Source: Haemophilus influenzae (GTDB lineage Bacteria > Pseudomonadota > Gammaproteobacteria > Enterobacterales > Pasteurellaceae). From it: a stretch of 64,000 nucleotides of DNA. The notes beneath the pieces were generated by a model. It ran no database searches. It saw only the letters and a list, made by a program, of their open reading frames with translations, and was not told where the DNA came from. The stretch covers positions 1,116,001-1,180,000 of the forward strand of contig NZ_LN831035.1 in the NCBI RefSeq assembly GCF_001457655.1, written 5' to 3'. The translations under genes were made by a program, and so were the position numbers. This document shows, piece by piece, positions 1 to 10,409 of this stretch (positions are counted from its first letter, which is position 1; each line of letters begins with the position of its first letter).

Positions 1-527
1 TGGTGCTTTGTATTGTATTAAGTATCGTCACCTGGGACGATATCTTAAAAAGCAAAGGCGCATGGAATACCCTAGTATGGTATGGTGGTATCATCGGTAT
101 GTCTGGCTTGCTTGAAAAATCTGGCTTTTTCAAATGGTTAGCAAACACCTTAAGTACCATACTTCAGTTTGAGGGGCATGGTATGATGGCGTTAATAGTG
201 ATTCTTACCTTAAGTGTCTCTGTACGTTATTTATTCGCATCAGGCGGTGCATATGTAGCTGCAATGGTACCCGTATTTGCAACAGTCGGACATGTAACAG
301 GCGCTCCTACTGAATTGCTTGCTCTAGGCTTAGTCTTTGCTAATTCTTATGGTGGTTCAGTAACTCACTACGGAGGCGGACCAGGTCCAATTGCATTCGG
401 TGCTGGTTATAATGATATAAAATCTTGGTGGATTACTGGCGCGATCATTGCTTTTGGTAGTTTAATTATCCATCTAACTATCGGTATGGCATGGTGGAAA
501 TTATTAATGAGTTTAGGCTGGTTATAA
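1..527 (+). CDS. DASS-family anion:sodium symporter / dicarboxylate translocator, C-terminal part
   Basis: Partial gene entering from the left edge; the first in-frame codon is at base 3. The 174 visible residues hold several hydrophobic helices and end with a stop at 525-527. The stretch SYGGSVTHYGGGPGPIAFGAGY-like (about residues 114-136) matches the conserved loop of the CitT/2-oxoglutarate-malate translocator branch of the DASS family, which exchanges or symports di- and tricarboxylates across the inner membrane. In H. influenzae the gene beside miaB is annotated as such a translocator. The substrate cannot be told from this fragment. A strong hairpin at 635-671 follows it. Confidence 0.8.
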   Translation, partial: VLCIVLSIVTWDDILKSKGAWNTLVWYGGIIGMSGLLEKSGFFKWLANTLSTILQFEGHGMMALIVILTLSVSVRYLFASGGAYVAAMVPVFATVGHVTGAPTELLALGLVFANSYGGSVTHYGGGPGPIAFGAGYNDIKSWWITGAIIAFGSLIIHLTIGMAWWKLLMSLGWL

Positions 528-946
528 GCTAATCTTTTTTAAATTTAACTGCTATTTTGACGGTGTAGTAGACAAAGTAGTTGATTATAAATATATGCTT
601 GCGTTTTCACTAAAAAGTGAGCTCTATTTAATTTAAGGATTAAGTCCTGTAATCTACAGGGCTTAATCCTTTTGGTTTACCTTGAATATACACATCGTTG
701 TAATCGCGATAAGCTAGTATTTCCTTTAATTTTATGAACTAATATTTACCTCATACTGCATTATATCTTGAGTATATTTATGAATATCTTATTTTTTTAA
801 TGATTTACAAGCCTTTCTAGCTTATCAAAATATTCTGTTTAGTGTCTTTCACCGAATATTCACTAGCCAGAATTAGCGCAAGCCTGTAGAATAGCCCATT
901 GCTTTATTTAACTAATTATTTATAACACCTAACGATATTGTAGAAA
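528..946. other. Intergenic region between the DASS transporter and miaB
   Basis: AT-rich, 419 bases, with no convincing ORF or RNA gene on either strand. The only clear structure is the 17-bp hairpin at 635-671. The miaB promoter should lie between the hairpin and 946, but I see no single convincing -35/-10 pair. Confidence 0.6.
635..671 (+). terminator. Hairpin terminator after the DASS transporter gene
   Basis: AAGGATTAAG (635-644) pairs with CTTAATCCTT (662-671), and CCTGTA (646-651) with TACAGG (655-660), around an ATC loop. That is about 17 bp with one G-T pair. Only a short T run (TTTT) follows, so termination efficiency is uncertain. Confidence 0.65.
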
Positions 947-2371
947 ATGACTCAAAAATTACATATTAAAACTTGGGGCTGCCAGATGAACGAATACGAT
1001 TCATCTAAAATGGCCGATCTTTTATTAAGCACCCACGGATTAGAACTCACGGAAGCACCTGAAGAAGCAGACGTATTATTATTAAATACCTGTTCTATTC
1101 GTGAAAAAGCACAAGAAAAAGTGTTCCACCAACTTGGGCGTTGGAAAGAATTAAAGAAAAATAATCCAAATTTAGTGATTGGTGTGGGCGGCTGTGTGGC
1201 TTCTCAAGAAGGGGAACATATTCGCCATCGTGCGCCTTATGTGGATATTATTTTTGGCCCGCAAACTTTGCATCGCTTGCCTGAAATGATTAATCAAATT
1301 CGTGGCGGTAAAAGCTCTGTGGTTGATGTGAGCTTTCCTGAAATTGAGAAATTTGACCGCTTACCTGAACCTCGCGCAGAAGGCCCAACGGCATTTGTTT
1401 CCATTATGGAAGGCTGTAATAAATACTGTACTTTCTGTGTTGTGCCTTATACTCGTGGAGAAGAAGTTAGCCGTCCCGTAGATGATGTGCTATTTGAAAT
1501 TGCGCAACTTGCGGAACAAGGTGTGCGTGAGGTAAATCTACTTGGTCAAAATGTAAATGCTTATCGTGGGCCAACGCATGATGGTCAAATTTGTAGTTTT
1601 GCTGAGTTGCTTCGTCTCGTGGCTTCTATCGATGGTATTGACCGTTTACGTTTCACAACCAGCCATCCAATAGAATTTACCGATGATATTATTGATGTGT
1701 ATCGTGATACGCCTGAATTAGTGAGTTTCTTACATCTTCCAGTGCAAGCAGGTTCTGACCGTGTATTAACTATGATGAAACGTGCTCATACCGCATTAGA
1801 ATATAAATCCATTATTCGTAAACTTCGTGCTGTGCGCCCAGATATTCAAATCAGCTCTGACTTTATTGTTGGTTTCCCAGGGGAAACGTCGGAAGATTTT
1901 GAGCAAACTATGAATTTGATTGCACAAGTAAACTTTGATATGAGCTTCAGTTTTGTTTATTCCGCTCGACCAGGTACGCCAGCAGCAGATATGCCAGATG
2001 ATGTGACGGAAGATGAAAAGAAACAGCGTCTTTATGTGCTACAAGAGCGTATTAATCAACAAGCGGCACAATTTAGCCGTCGTATGCTTGGCACAGAGCA
2101 GCGCGTGTTAGTTGAAGGCCCATCGAAGAAAGATATTATGGAATTGACGGGACGTACTGAAACGAATCGTATTGTTAATTTCCAAGGTTCTCCAGAAATG
2201 ATCGGTAAATTTGTGGATGTAAAAATTACTGATGTTTATACTAATTCGTTACGTGGCGAAGTGGTGCGTACTGAAGATGAAATGGGATTACGTATTGCAC
2301 AATCGCCACAAGAAGTGATGAATCGCACACGTAAAGAAGATGAATTAGGCGTAGGGCGTTATCACGGCTAA
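947..2371 (+). CDS. miaB: tRNA-2-methylthio-N6-dimethylallyladenosine synthase MiaB
   Basis: 474 residues, the usual MiaB length. It is a radical-SAM methylthiotransferase that adds a methylthio group to i6A37 of tRNAs reading UNN codons. The N-terminal UPF0004 domain shows three cluster cysteines (C12, C49, C83). The radical-SAM motif CNKYCTFC gives C157, C161 and C164, and a TRAM RNA-binding domain fills the last 60-70 residues. All six iron-sulfur ligands are present, so the enzyme should be active. It is monocistronic, bounded by the hairpin at 635-671 and the uptake-signal terminator at 2391-2420. Confidence 0.97.
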   Translation: MTQKLHIKTWGCQMNEYDSSKMADLLLSTHGLELTEAPEEADVLLLNTCSIREKAQEKVFHQLGRWKELKKNNPNLVIGVGGCVASQEGEHIRHRAPYVDIIFGPQTLHRLPEMINQIRGGKSSVVDVSFPEIEKFDRLPEPRAEGPTAFVSIMEGCNKYCTFCVVPYTRGEEVSRPVDDVLFEIAQLAEQGVREVNLLGQNVNAYRGPTHDGQICSFAELLRLVASIDGIDRLRFTTSHPIEFTDDIIDVYRDTPELVSFLHLPVQAGSDRVLTMMKRAHTALEYKSIIRKLRAVRPDIQISSDFIVGFPGETSEDFEQTMNLIAQVNFDMSFSFVYSARPGTPAADMPDDVTEDEKKQRLYVLQERINQQAAQFSRRMLGTEQRVLVEGPSKKDIMELTGRTETNRIVNFQGSPEMIGKFVDVKITDVYTNSLRGEVVRTEDEMGLRIAQSPQEVMNRTRKEDELGVGRYHG

Positions 2372-2390
2372 TTAAAATGCTGAAATATTC

Positions 2391-2420
2391 AACCGCACTT
2401 TGAGAGATTAAAGTGCGGTT
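2391..2420 (+). terminator. Inverted uptake-signal pair forming the miaB/ung terminator
   Basis: AACCGCACTT (2391-2400) and AAGTGCGGTT (2411-2420) form a 10-bp stem closed by TGAGAGATTA, followed by ATTTTTT. These are two inverted copies of the Haemophilus uptake signal, placed between the convergent genes miaB and ung. The run of Ts lies on the miaB side. Confidence 0.85.
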
Positions 2421-2440
2421 ATTTTTTAGAGATATATGGT

Positions 2441-3100
2441 TTAGATTTGCCAATCAATTGGTTTCATTCCATTACTTTCCAAATATGAATTTGTTTTGGA
2501 AAAATGATGACAGCCAAAAAAACCTCGATGGGCTGAAAGTGGGGAAGGGTGCGGAGCCGTTAAAACAAGGTGACGAGTGCGGTCAATAATTTGTCCTTTT
2601 TTTTGTGCGTGACTGCCCCAAAGTAAAAACACCAGTTTTTCACGATGTTCATTAAGCACTGCAATAACTTTATCTGTAAACCTTTCCCAACCTAAATTGG
2701 CGTGTGAATGTGCCATACCACGTTCTACGGTAAGCACTGTGTTAAGTAGTAATACGCCCTGTTCTGCCCATTTGACTAAATAACCATGTGATGGCATTTG
2801 GAATCCCGAAATATCTTGTGTGAGTTCTTTATACATATTTAATAGGGAAGGGGGAATTGCTACTTCAGGTTTTACAGAAAAAGCCAAGCCGTGCGCTTGG
2901 TTTGCACCGTGATAAGGATCTTGACCTAAAATTACCACTTTTACATCTTCAAAAGCGGTATATTTGAATGCATTAAATACCTCTTCTTGTGGTGGATAAA
3001 TTGTTTTCCCGTTTGCTCTTGCAAGATGAACTTGTTGTAGAGCGTGTTGAAAGTAAGGTTGTTCTTTTTCTTTTCCGATAACGTCTGTCCAGTTTTTCAT
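2441..3100 (-). CDS. ung: Uracil-DNA glycosylase
   Basis: 219 residues, family 1 UDG. It excises uracil from DNA at the start of base excision repair. The water-activating loop GQDPYHG (catalytic D61) and the leucine/His loop [14 protein letters not shown] (catalytic H184) are intact. The ATG at 3098-3100 starts MKNWTDVIG, as in other Ung proteins. It converges on miaB and is divergent from grcA across a 257-base AT-rich region. Confidence 0.97.
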   Translation of the reverse strand: MKNWTDVIGKEKEQPYFQHALQQVHLARANGKTIYPPQEEVFNAFKYTAFEDVKVVILGQDPYHGANQAHGLAFSVKPEVAIPPSLLNMYKELTQDISGFQMPSHGYLVKWAEQGVLLLNTVLTVERGMAHSHANLGWERFTDKVIAVLNEHREKLVFLLWGSHAQKKGQIIDRTRHLVLTAPHPSPLSAHRGFFGCHHFSKTNSYLESNGMKPIDWQI

Positions 3101-3213
3101 TATTCTATCCTATTAATAAGTTTTTATTCATTATAAACAAAAACACTCATTCAATAAAAAGTTAAATTAATGTTAAATTATTGATATAAATTTTATTTAA
3201 AAATTAATAAATT

Positions 3214-3227
3214 TTAATTTAGATCAA
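3214..3227. promoter_or_regulatory. Candidate FNR box upstream of grcA
   Basis: TTAATTTAGATCAA matches the FNR consensus TTGAT-N4-ATCAA at nine of ten defined positions. It sits 130 bases before the grcA start. The E. coli homologue (yfiD) is FNR- and ArcA-activated, which makes the site plausible. The region is extremely AT-rich, so chance matches are likely. Confidence 0.35.
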
Positions 3228-3357
3228 ATTTATAAAAATTAATTAAAAAAATAACCTGCTCTTTATCAAATAAATCTAAAATAATTTGAAATATTAAAAT
3301 GATTTGATAAAATTTGTACAGTTTTATTATTATTTTCGTGCCAATTAGGAGGCTATT

Positions 3358-3741
3358 ATGATTAAAGGTATTCAAATTACTCAAGCAGCAAATGACAATT
3401 TGCTTAATTCATTCTGGTTATTAGACAGCGAAAAAAATGAAGCGCGTTGCTTGTGTGCAAAAGGCGAATTTGCTGAAGACCAAGTTGTTGCAGTGAGCGA
3501 ATTAGGTCAAATCGAATACCGTGAATTACCAGTAAACGTCGCACCAACTGTTAAAGTTGAAGGTGGCCAACATTTAAACGTGAACGTATTACGTCGTGAA
3601 ACGTTAGAAGATGCGGTAAATAACCCAGATAAATATCCACAATTAACTATCCGTGTTTCTGGTTACGCAGTACGTTTCAACTCTTTAACGCCAGAACAAC
3701 AACGCGACGTTATCACTCGTACTTTTACTGAAAGCTTATAA
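3358..3741 (+). CDS. grcA: Autonomous glycyl radical cofactor (pyruvate formate-lyase repair protein)
   Basis: 127 residues, standard size for GrcA/YfiD. The C-terminus has the glycyl-radical signature RVSGYAVRF with the radical glycine at G102. PFL activase installs a radical here, and GrcA then replaces the damaged C-terminal piece of oxygen-cleaved pyruvate formate-lyase. The ribosome site TAGGAGG (3345-3351) ends 6 bases before ATG. Monocistronic, with a strong terminator at 3763-3786. An anaerobic or micro-aerobic expression pattern is expected from the family. Confidence 0.96.
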   Translation: MIKGIQITQAANDNLLNSFWLLDSEKNEARCLCAKGEFAEDQVVAVSELGQIEYRELPVNVAPTVKVEGGQHLNVNVLRRETLEDAVNNPDKYPQLTIRVSGYAVRFNSLTPEQQRDVITRTFTESL

Positions 3742-3762
3742 TTTCATTTTGAATGAAAAAAG

Positions 3763-3786
3763 AAACCCCGAAGTCATTCGGGGTTT
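3763..3786 (+). terminator. grcA intrinsic terminator
   Basis: AAACCCCGAA (3763-3772) pairs with TTCGGGGTTT (3777-3786), loop GTCA, followed by TGTTTTAT. Confidence 0.85.
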
Positions 3787-3908
3787 TGTTTTATCTAAAA
3801 AGTTTGAAAATTTGACCGCACTTTTCCTTTTCATCTATAGCGATTTACATGCTTTTCAGGTAGAATCCGCCAGTTAAATTTAATGATTTTTGAGAAAAAC
3901 TATCTTTT

Positions 3909-5705
3909 ATGAAGAATATTCGCAACTTTTCTATTATTGCCCATATTGACCACGGTAAATCGACCCTTTCTGACCGTTTGATTCAAACTTGTGGTGGCCT
4001 TTCGGATCGTGAAATGGAAGCGCAAGTGCTAGATTCAATGGATCTTGAGCGTGAGCGTGGAATTACCATCAAAGCACAAAGTGTTACCTTAAATTATAAA
4101 GCCAAAGATGGCGAAACTTATCAATTAAACTTTATCGATACCCCAGGACACGTGGACTTTTCCTATGAAGTGTCTCGCTCTCTTGCTGCTTGTGAAGGGG
4201 CATTGTTGGTGGTTGATGCTGGCCAAGGAGTCGAAGCCCAAACTCTGGCAAACTGTTATACCGCAATCGAAATGGATTTAGAAGTGGTACCGATTTTAAA
4301 TAAAATCGACTTGCCTGCCGCAGATCCTGAACGTGTAGCGGAAGAAATTGAAGATATTGTTGGAATTGATGCGATGGAAGCGGTTCGATGCTCAGCTAAA
4401 ACGGGTGTCGGTATCGAAGATGTATTAGAAGAAATCGTGGCAAAAATTCCCGCACCAGAAGGCGATCCTAATGCGCCATTACAAGCATTGATTATTGATT
4501 CTTGGTTCGATAACTATTTGGGCGTGGTATCTTTAGTGCGTATTAAAAACGGGGTATTACGTAAAGGCGATAAAATTAAAGTGATGTCCACAGGGCAAAC
4601 TTACAATGTTGATCGTTTAGGGATTTTCACGCCAAAACAAGAAGATTCCACCGTTTTAGAATGTGGCGAAGTGGGTTGGGTCGTTTGTGCGATTAAAGAT
4701 ATTTTAGGTGCGCCAGTTGGGGATACCTTAACCCATCAACATAATTCTGCAGCTGAAGTGTTGCCAGGTTTTAAAAAAGTAAAACCACAGGTTTATGCTG
4801 GGCTTTTTCCTGTAAGTTCTGATGATTATGAAGCGTTTCGCGATGCACTTGGTAAATTAAGTTTAAACGATGCGTCACTTTTCTATGAACCAGAAACTTC
4901 GACTGCACTTGGCTTTGGTTTCCGTTGTGGTTTCCTTGGACTTCTACATATGGAAATCATTCAAGAGCGTCTAGAGCGTGAGTATGATTTAGATCTTATC
5001 ACTACTGCACCAACGGTAATTTACGAAGTGCAATTAACGAATGGGGAGGTTGTTTATGTGGATAGTCCTGCAAAATTGCCTCCACTTAATAATATTGCTG
5101 AAATTCGCGAGCCAATCGCAGAATGTAATATGTTAGTACCACAAGAATATTTAGGTAACGTTATTACCCTTTGCGTTGAAAAACGTGGCGTGCAAACCAA
5201 TATGGTATATCACGGTAATCAGATCGCACTGACTTATGAAATTCCAATGGGCGAAGTTGTTCTAGACTTCTTTGACCGTTTAAAATCAACATCGCGTGGT
5301 TATGCTTCGTTAGATTACGGTTTTAAACGTTTCCAAGCGGCAGATATGGTTCGCGTGGATATTATGATTAACAGCGAACGAGTAGATGCTTTAGCTTTAA
5401 TTGTTCATAAAGATAATTCACAATATCGTGGTCGTGAATTGGTTGAAAAAATGCGAGAGTTAATTCCTCGTCAGCAATTTGATATTGCTATTCAAGCCGC
5501 GATTGGTAACCACATTATTGCCCGTTCTACGGTGAAACAATTACGTAAAAACGTATTAGCAAAATGTTATGGTGGTGACGTGAGCCGTAAGAAAAAGCTC
5601 TTACAGAAGCAGAAAGAAGGGAAAAAACGTATGAAATCTTTAGGTAACGTAGAAGTGCCGCAAGAGGCGTTTTTAGCAATTTTACACGTAGGAAAAGATA
5701 AATAA
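3909..5705 (+). CDS. lepA: Elongation factor 4 (LepA), ribosome back-translocation GTPase
   Basis: 598 residues, as in other LepA proteins. The G domain shows G1 AHIDHGKS (11-18), G3 DTPGH (77-81) and G4 NKID (131-134). EF-G-like domains II, III and V follow, and the C-terminus is the LepA-specific basic domain ([19 protein letters not shown]). It binds ribosomes and helps biogenesis or initiation. It heads the lepA-lepB-rnc-era run, with lepB beginning 8 bases after its stop. An uptake signal lies 76 bases upstream at 3825. Confidence 0.97.
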   Translation: MKNIRNFSIIAHIDHGKSTLSDRLIQTCGGLSDREMEAQVLDSMDLERERGITIKAQSVTLNYKAKDGETYQLNFIDTPGHVDFSYEVSRSLAACEGALLVVDAGQGVEAQTLANCYTAIEMDLEVVPILNKIDLPAADPERVAEEIEDIVGIDAMEAVRCSAKTGVGIEDVLEEIVAKIPAPEGDPNAPLQALIIDSWFDNYLGVVSLVRIKNGVLRKGDKIKVMSTGQTYNVDRLGIFTPKQEDSTVLECGEVGWVVCAIKDILGAPVGDTLTHQHNSAAEVLPGFKKVKPQVYAGLFPVSSDDYEAFRDALGKLSLNDASLFYEPETSTALGFGFRCGFLGLLHMEIIQERLEREYDLDLITTAPTVIYEVQLTNGEVVYVDSPAKLPPLNNIAEIREPIAECNMLVPQEYLGNVITLCVEKRGVQTNMVYHGNQIALTYEIPMGEVVLDFFDRLKSTSRGYASLDYGFKRFQAADMVRVDIMINSERVDALALIVHKDNSQYRGRELVEKMRELIPRQQFDIAIQAAIGNHIIARSTVKQLRKNVLAKCYGGDVSRKKKLLQKQKEGKKRMKSLGNVEVPQEAFLAILHVGKDK

Positions 5706-5713
5706 GGAAAATT

Positions 5714-6763
5714 ATGTCAAATTTATTTTTTGTGATTTTATTGGCTGTCGGCTTTGGTGTGTGGAAAGTTTTAGATTATTTTCAGTTGCCAAATACTTTT
5801 AGTATTTTGTTACTAATTTTGACCGCACTTTCTGGCGTATTATGGTGTTATCATCGTTTTGTGGTGCTGCCAAAACGTCATCGTCAAGTGGCACGTGCAG
5901 AACAACGTTCTGGTAAAACCTTAAGTGAGGAAGAAAAAGCCAAAATTGAACCGATTTCTGAGGCTTCAGAATTTTTGTCTTCACTTTTTCCTGTGCTTGC
6001 AGTGGTATTTTTGGTTCGTTCTTTTTTGTTTGAACCGTTTCAAATTCCCTCTGGCTCAATGGAATCCACTTTACGTGTTGGCGATTTTTTAGTTGTGAAT
6101 AAATATGCTTATGGTGTGAAAGATCCGATTTTCCAAAACACCATTATTGAGGGCGAAAAACCACAACGTGGCGATGTGATTGTGTTTAAAGCACCACAAC
6201 AAGCGTTAATTCGTACTGGTCTTGGTGCAACACGAGCAGCCTTTGCAGAAAATTTAGCGTTAAGTTCAAAAGATAATATGTCTGGTGTGGATTATATTAA
6301 ACGTATTATTGGAAAGGGCGGAGATCGCATCATTTTTGATGCGGAACAAAAAACGCTAAAAGTGGTATATGGTAAAGAAGGTAAACCTTGTGAAATTGAT
6401 TGCGAAACTAAGGCGTTTGAATATACACAAAATCCAACAAATCCTGCTTTTCCAAATGAATTAGAATTGACTGAAAAAGGCGATGTAACACATAACGTGT
6501 TAATTAGTGAGTATCGTCGTTATTCAGACCTTGAATTTTTCCCACAAGAGGGAATGCAAACTGCAGAATGGCTTGTGCCAGAGGGGCAGTATTTTGTGAT
6601 GGGGGATCATCGCGATCACAGCGATGACAGTCGTTTCTGGGGCTTTGTACCTGAAAAAAATATTGTGGGTAAAGCCACTTATATTTGGATGAGCTTAGAA
6701 AAAGAAGCGAATGAATGGCCAACAGGTTTCCGTTTTGAGCGTTTCTTTACAGCAATAAAATAA
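5714..6763 (+). CDS. lepB: Signal peptidase I
   Basis: 349 residues. Membrane segments lie near residues 3-21 and 28-46, with a third hydrophobic stretch at about 91-105 just before the catalytic region. The Ser/Lys dyad is visible: S115 in FQIPSGSME and K196 in [13 protein letters not shown]. The box [14 protein letters not shown] is also present. The enzyme removes signal peptides from exported preproteins on the periplasmic face. An uptake signal (5822) is tolerated within the coding sequence. The stop is followed by ATG of rnc after one base. Confidence 0.97.
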   Translation: MSNLFFVILLAVGFGVWKVLDYFQLPNTFSILLLILTALSGVLWCYHRFVVLPKRHRQVARAEQRSGKTLSEEEKAKIEPISEASEFLSSLFPVLAVVFLVRSFLFEPFQIPSGSMESTLRVGDFLVVNKYAYGVKDPIFQNTIIEGEKPQRGDVIVFKAPQQALIRTGLGATRAAFAENLALSSKDNMSGVDYIKRIIGKGGDRIIFDAEQKTLKVVYGKEGKPCEIDCETKAFEYTQNPTNPAFPNELELTEKGDVTHNVLISEYRRYSDLEFFPQEGMQTAEWLVPEGQYFVMGDHRDHSDDSRFWGFVPEKNIVGKATYIWMSLEKEANEWPTGFRFERFFTAIK

Positions 6764-6764
6764 G

Positions 6765-7448
6765 ATGAATCATTTAGATCGACTTGAGCGTAAAATCGGC
6801 TATCGTTTTAATGATATTGCGCTCTTAAAGCAGGCACTTACGCATCGAAGTGCGGCAACTCAACATAATGAACGCCTAGAATTCCTAGGCGATTCCATTC
6901 TTAATTTCACTATCGCTGAAGCACTTTATCATCAGTTTCCACGTTGTAATGAAGGAGAACTGAGCCGTATGCGTGCTACTTTGGTACGCGAACCCACTTT
7001 AGCGATTTTAGCGCGCCAATTTGAATTAGGCGATTATATGTCGCTTGGTTCTGGCGAGCTAAAGAACGGTGGTTTTCGCCGTGAATCTATTCTTGCCGAT
7101 TGTGTAGAAGCGATTATTGGCGCAATGTCTTTGGATCAAGGATTGGCTGTGACGACCCAAGTGATACGAAATTGGTATCAACAGTTATTGGCAGAAATTA
7201 AACCAGGCGATAATCAAAAAGATGCGAAAACGCGTTTACAAGAATATTTACAAGGCAAACATTTGCCATTGCCAACTTATGAAGTGGTAAATATTCAAGG
7301 GGAAGCCCATTGCCAAATTTTCACTGTTGAATGCAAAGTGAAAAGTGCGGAGAAAATTGACCGCACTTTTGTGGCAAAAGGATCTAGCCGTCGTAAAGCT
7401 GAACAAGCGGCAGCAGAACAAATTTTAAAAGAACTGGACATCAAATGA
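6765..7448 (+). CDS. rnc: Ribonuclease III
   Basis: 227 residues. The RNase III signature [12 protein letters not shown] (35-46) supplies the acidic metal ligands. A second acidic box CVEAIIGA lies near residue 112, and a double-stranded-RNA-binding domain occupies about 155-225. It cleaves rRNA precursors and other duplex RNA. In this genome it is also the enzyme expected to cut out the 23S intervening sequences at 32615-32728 and 33342-33470. It overlaps era by 4 bases (ATGA). Confidence 0.97.
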   Translation: MNHLDRLERKIGYRFNDIALLKQALTHRSAATQHNERLEFLGDSILNFTIAEALYHQFPRCNEGELSRMRATLVREPTLAILARQFELGDYMSLGSGELKNGGFRRESILADCVEAIIGAMSLDQGLAVTTQVIRNWYQQLLAEIKPGDNQKDAKTRLQEYLQGKHLPLPTYEVVNIQGEAHCQIFTVECKVKSAEKIDRTFVAKGSSRRKAEQAAAEQILKELDIK

Positions 7449-8353
7449 CCGAACAATTCGACAAAACCTATTGCGGCTTTATTGCTATCGTAGGTCGCCC
7501 AAATGTGGGTAAATCAACGCTCTTAAATAAAATTTTAGGACAAAAAATTTCAATTACATCACGTAAAGCACAAACCACCCGTCACCGCATTGTTGGGATT
7601 AAAACTGAAGGTGCGTATCAAGAAATCTATGTGGATACTCCAGGACTTCATATTGAAGAGAAGCGTGCGATTAACCGTTTAATGAACCGTGCAGCAAGTA
7701 GTGCTATCGGCGATGTTGATTTAATTATTTTTGTCGTAGATGGTACACATTGGAATGCAGATGATGAGATGGTGCTAAACAAACTACGTAATGCAAAAGC
7801 ACCCGTTGTGCTTGCTATCAACAAAGTAGATAACATCAAAAATAAAGATGATTTGTTACCGTTTATTACAGATCTTAGCGGTAAATTTAACTTTGCTCAC
7901 ATTGTGCCAATTTCTGCACAGCGTGGTAATAATATTCATGAATTAGAGAAAATTGTACGCCAATCTTTACGCGAAGGTGTGCATCATTTTCCAGAAGATT
8001 ATGTCACAGACCGTTCGCAACGTTTTATGGCATCGGAAATAATCCGTGAAAAATTAATGCGTTTTACCGGTGAAGAATTGCCTTACTCTGTTACTGTTGA
8101 AATTGAACAATTTAAAGTGAATGAACGTGGCACTTATGAAATCAATGGCTTAATTCTCGTTGAACGTGAAGGTCAGAAAAAAATGGTAATTGGTGCGGGC
8201 GGTCAAAAAATTAAAACTATTGGTATGGAAGCGCGTGCTGATATGGAACGTTTATTTGATAACAAAGTTCACCTCGAACTTTGGGTGAAAGTGAAGTCAG
8301 GTTGGGCAGATGATGAACGTGCATTGCGTAGTTTAGGATATATGGATGAATAA
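7445..8353 (+). CDS. era: GTPase Era
   Basis: 302 residues. GTPase motifs are G1 GRPNVGKS (17-24), DTPG (64-67) and NKVD (126-129). A type II KH domain ([13 protein letters not shown]) near residue 250 binds the 3' end of 16S rRNA. Era is essential for 30S assembly. The start overlaps the rnc stop, suggesting translational coupling. The operon ends at the bidirectional terminator 8384-8414. Confidence 0.97.
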   Translation: MTEQFDKTYCGFIAIVGRPNVGKSTLLNKILGQKISITSRKAQTTRHRIVGIKTEGAYQEIYVDTPGLHIEEKRAINRLMNRAASSAIGDVDLIIFVVDGTHWNADDEMVLNKLRNAKAPVVLAINKVDNIKNKDDLLPFITDLSGKFNFAHIVPISAQRGNNIHELEKIVRQSLREGVHHFPEDYVTDRSQRFMASEIIREKLMRFTGEELPYSVTVEIEQFKVNERGTYEINGLILVEREGQKKMVIGAGGQKIKTIGMEARADMERLFDNKVHLELWVKVKSGWADDERALRSLGYMDE

Positions 8354-8383
8354 AGTGCGGTGAAATCCATAAGTAATAAATAG

Positions 8384-8414
8384 AAAAATCCCCATTATTG
8401 CGATGGGGATTTTT
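8384..8414. terminator. Bidirectional terminator between era and rsmC
   Basis: AAAAATCCCCAT (8384-8395) pairs with ATGGGGATTTTT (8403-8414) around a 7-base loop. T runs are available on both strands, fitting the two convergent genes. Confidence 0.85.
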
Positions 8415-8420
8415 TTGTTT

Positions 8421-9413
8421 CTAATTTTTCACTGAATACACTTTAAATTTTCCTGTTTGAGCAAGAATTTCGTAATCACCGAAATGTTGTCTAAGTAATT
8501 CGGGATAAGGCAAAAATGCATTGGCGACAATGCGTAATTCTCCACCTTGATTGAGGTGCCATTTTGCTTGAGTGATGAGTTCTGTCACTGCTCGGTAGGC
8601 AGTATCAATACCATCATGGAATGGTGGATTTGAAATGATCAAATCAAATTTTCCTTCTATATCAGAAAAGACATCACTGGCGTAAACCTCGCCTTGTAAT
8701 TGATTTTCAGAAAGTGTTTTATGCGCTGATTCTAACGCCATCGCATGAATATCAGTCATGGTAATTTGTGCGTTAGTAGAGCTTTTTTTTATCACAGAGC
8801 CAATTACTCCCGCCCCACAGCCAAGATCGAGTACTTTTCCTTTTATTTTATTATCAATGGTTGAAAGTAACAGTTCTGTGCCCGTATCTAATTCCGCTGC
8901 ACTAAATACACCAGGTAAACTATATATAGTTAAGTCTTGTATCGTAGGATGTTGGTAGGTTTTCCAGAAATTTTTAAGTTCAAAGTGCGGTTTATTTTGG
9001 AGTGAAAAATGATATAAACCGCAACGACGAGCAGAGTCAATTTTTGCTATTTCTCCATAGGGTGCTAATGTTTTTTCTACTGAACGCACGCCACAACGGT
9101 TTTCACCAATAATTAATATTTCTTGACCAATAGATGCTTGAGCTAATAGTTGAATCAGTTGGAAATTGACTTCTTGTTTGTTTTTAGTCCAATAATAAAC
9201 GATTAAATCGGCTTGACCTTGAAATTCAACGGAAAAATTGACCGCACTTTGTGTTCTTGCATAGTCAAAATAGCAACTCCAAATTTGGATTGATGAGCAT
9301 TTAGAGGCTAATGTTTGAGGAAAATTATCAGAAATACCGCCAGCAAATAATACCGATTTACCATCAAAAAATGAAAGATGGCGTTCTAAAACTTGGCTTT
9401 CTAGAGAAATCAC
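8421..9413 (-). CDS. rsmC: 16S rRNA (guanine1207-N2)-methyltransferase
   Basis: 330 residues, two tandem methyltransferase-like domains. The N-terminal half is degenerate, while the C-terminal half carries the SAM motif VLDLGCGAGVIG (194-205) and the catalytic NPPF (262-265). It methylates G1207 of 16S rRNA in the 30S subunit. It is divergent from holD, the arrangement also seen in enteric relatives. Two uptake signals (8983 and 9241) lie inside the gene. Confidence 0.95.
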   Translation of the reverse strand: MISLESQVLERHLSFFDGKSVLFAGGISDNFPQTLASKCSSIQIWSCYFDYARTQSAVNFSVEFQGQADLIVYYWTKNKQEVNFQLIQLLAQASIGQEILIIGENRCGVRSVEKTLAPYGEIAKIDSARRCGLYHFSLQNKPHFELKNFWKTYQHPTIQDLTIYSLPGVFSAAELDTGTELLLSTIDNKIKGKVLDLGCGAGVIGSVIKKSSTNAQITMTDIHAMALESAHKTLSENQLQGEVYASDVFSDIEGKFDLIISNPPFHDGIDTAYRAVTELITQAKWHLNQGGELRIVANAFLPYPELLRQHFGDYEILAQTGKFKVYSVKN

Positions 9414-9518
9414 GCTTTGAATCCTGTGGGTTATTGGTTAAAATTACGCACCATTTTAGCAAAGATTAATAAAAGAAATTAACACTATTTTTCAAGCAAC
9501 GTTTTTAAAAATTCACTT

Positions 9519-9923
9519 ATGAACAGACGCGATCTTCTTTTACAAGAAATGGGCATTTCCCAGTGGGAATTATATCGCCCCGAGGTACTGCAAGGTTCAG
9601 TAGGAATTAGTGTGGCAGAGAATATTCGCTTTATCACTGTTTCCAATGAAAATATCAGTAGCTCGCCTTTGTTGGCTGATGTGCTGTTAAGCCTTAATCT
9701 TAAAAAAGAAAATTGTTTATGTTTGAATTACGATCAAATCCAGCATATGGAATGTAAGCAGCCTATTCGTTACTGGTTACTATCAGAAAATAACGACCAA
9801 ATTGACCGCACTTTGCCATTTTGCAAGCAGGCTGAGCAGGTTTATCGCTCGCCAAGTTGGCAGCAATTTCAATCTAATCATCAAGCCAAACGAGCGTTGT
9901 GGCAACAAATTCAGCAGCCTTAA
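9519..9923 (+). CDS. holD: DNA polymerase III psi subunit
   Basis: 134 residues. The N-terminus MNRRDLLLQEMGISQWELYRP matches HolD, where it contacts the tau/gamma clamp loader. The rest binds chi, which links the loader to SSB. Context supports the call: rsmC is divergent upstream and rimI starts two bases after the stop, as in other gammaproteobacteria. An uptake signal at 9805 lies within the coding sequence. Confidence 0.92.
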   Translation: MNRRDLLLQEMGISQWELYRPEVLQGSVGISVAENIRFITVSNENISSSPLLADVLLSLNLKKENCLCLNYDQIQHMECKQPIRYWLLSENNDQIDRTLPFCKQAEQVYRSPSWQQFQSNHQAKRALWQQIQQP

Positions 9924-9925
9924 TT

Positions 9926-10366
9926 ATGTCTATTATTTCTCAAATTGAAGCCTGTGATTTCGAGCGATTGTATGAAATCGAACAGCAAGCACATCTGGTG
10001 CCTTGGTCATTTGGTACGTTAAAAAATAATCAAGGTGAGCGTTATCTCAATTTAAAATTAATAGAGAATAATCAGATTATCGGTTTTGCTATTTGCCAAA
10101 CCGTATTAGATGAAGCGACTTTGTTTAATATTGCTATTGTACCCTCTCATCAAGGTAATGGATTGGGGAAATTATTGTTGAATGAGTTAATCGCTCGATT
10201 GAAAGAAAAAGGTGTACAGACCTTATGGCTAGAAGTTAGAGAGTCTAACCCTGCTCGTTTCTTGTATGAAAAAATTGGTTTTAATGAAGTCGATATTCGA
10301 AAAAATTATTATCCAAAGCCCAGCGGTGGACGAGAAAATGCCGTAGTAATGGCCTGTTATTTATAG
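9926..10366 (+). CDS. rimI: Ribosomal protein bS18-alanine N-acetyltransferase
   Basis: GNAT-family acetyltransferase of 146 residues that acetylates the N-terminal alanine of S18. I chose the ATG at 9926 (MSIISQIEACDF), directly after the holD stop. An in-frame GTG at 9899 would add nine residues inside holD with no support. The acetyl-CoA loop is QGNGLGKLLL, and the tail ESNPARFLYEKIGFNEVDIRKNYY is typical of RimI. Confidence 0.94.
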   Translation: MSIISQIEACDFERLYEIEQQAHLVPWSFGTLKNNQGERYLNLKLIENNQIIGFAICQTVLDEATLFNIAIVPSHQGNGLGKLLLNELIARLKEKGVQTLWLEVRESNPARFLYEKIGFNEVDIRKNYYPKPSGGRENAVVMACYL

Positions 10367-10377
10367 ATACAAATGAT

Positions 10378-10405
10378 ATAGCCTAGGATGTTTATCCTAG
10401 GCTAT
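10378..10405. terminator. Bidirectional terminator between rimI and fdhE
   Basis: ATAGCCTAGGAT (10378-10389) pairs perfectly with ATCCTAGGCTAT (10394-10405) around GTTT, followed by ATTTTTAT. The two genes converge here. Confidence 0.85.
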
Positions 10406-10409
10406 ATTT

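Noticed and set aside
2241..2453. Minus-strand frame of 70 codons overlapping the end of miaB
   Set aside because: It spans the miaB terminator and the 3' end of ung, and has no ribosome site.
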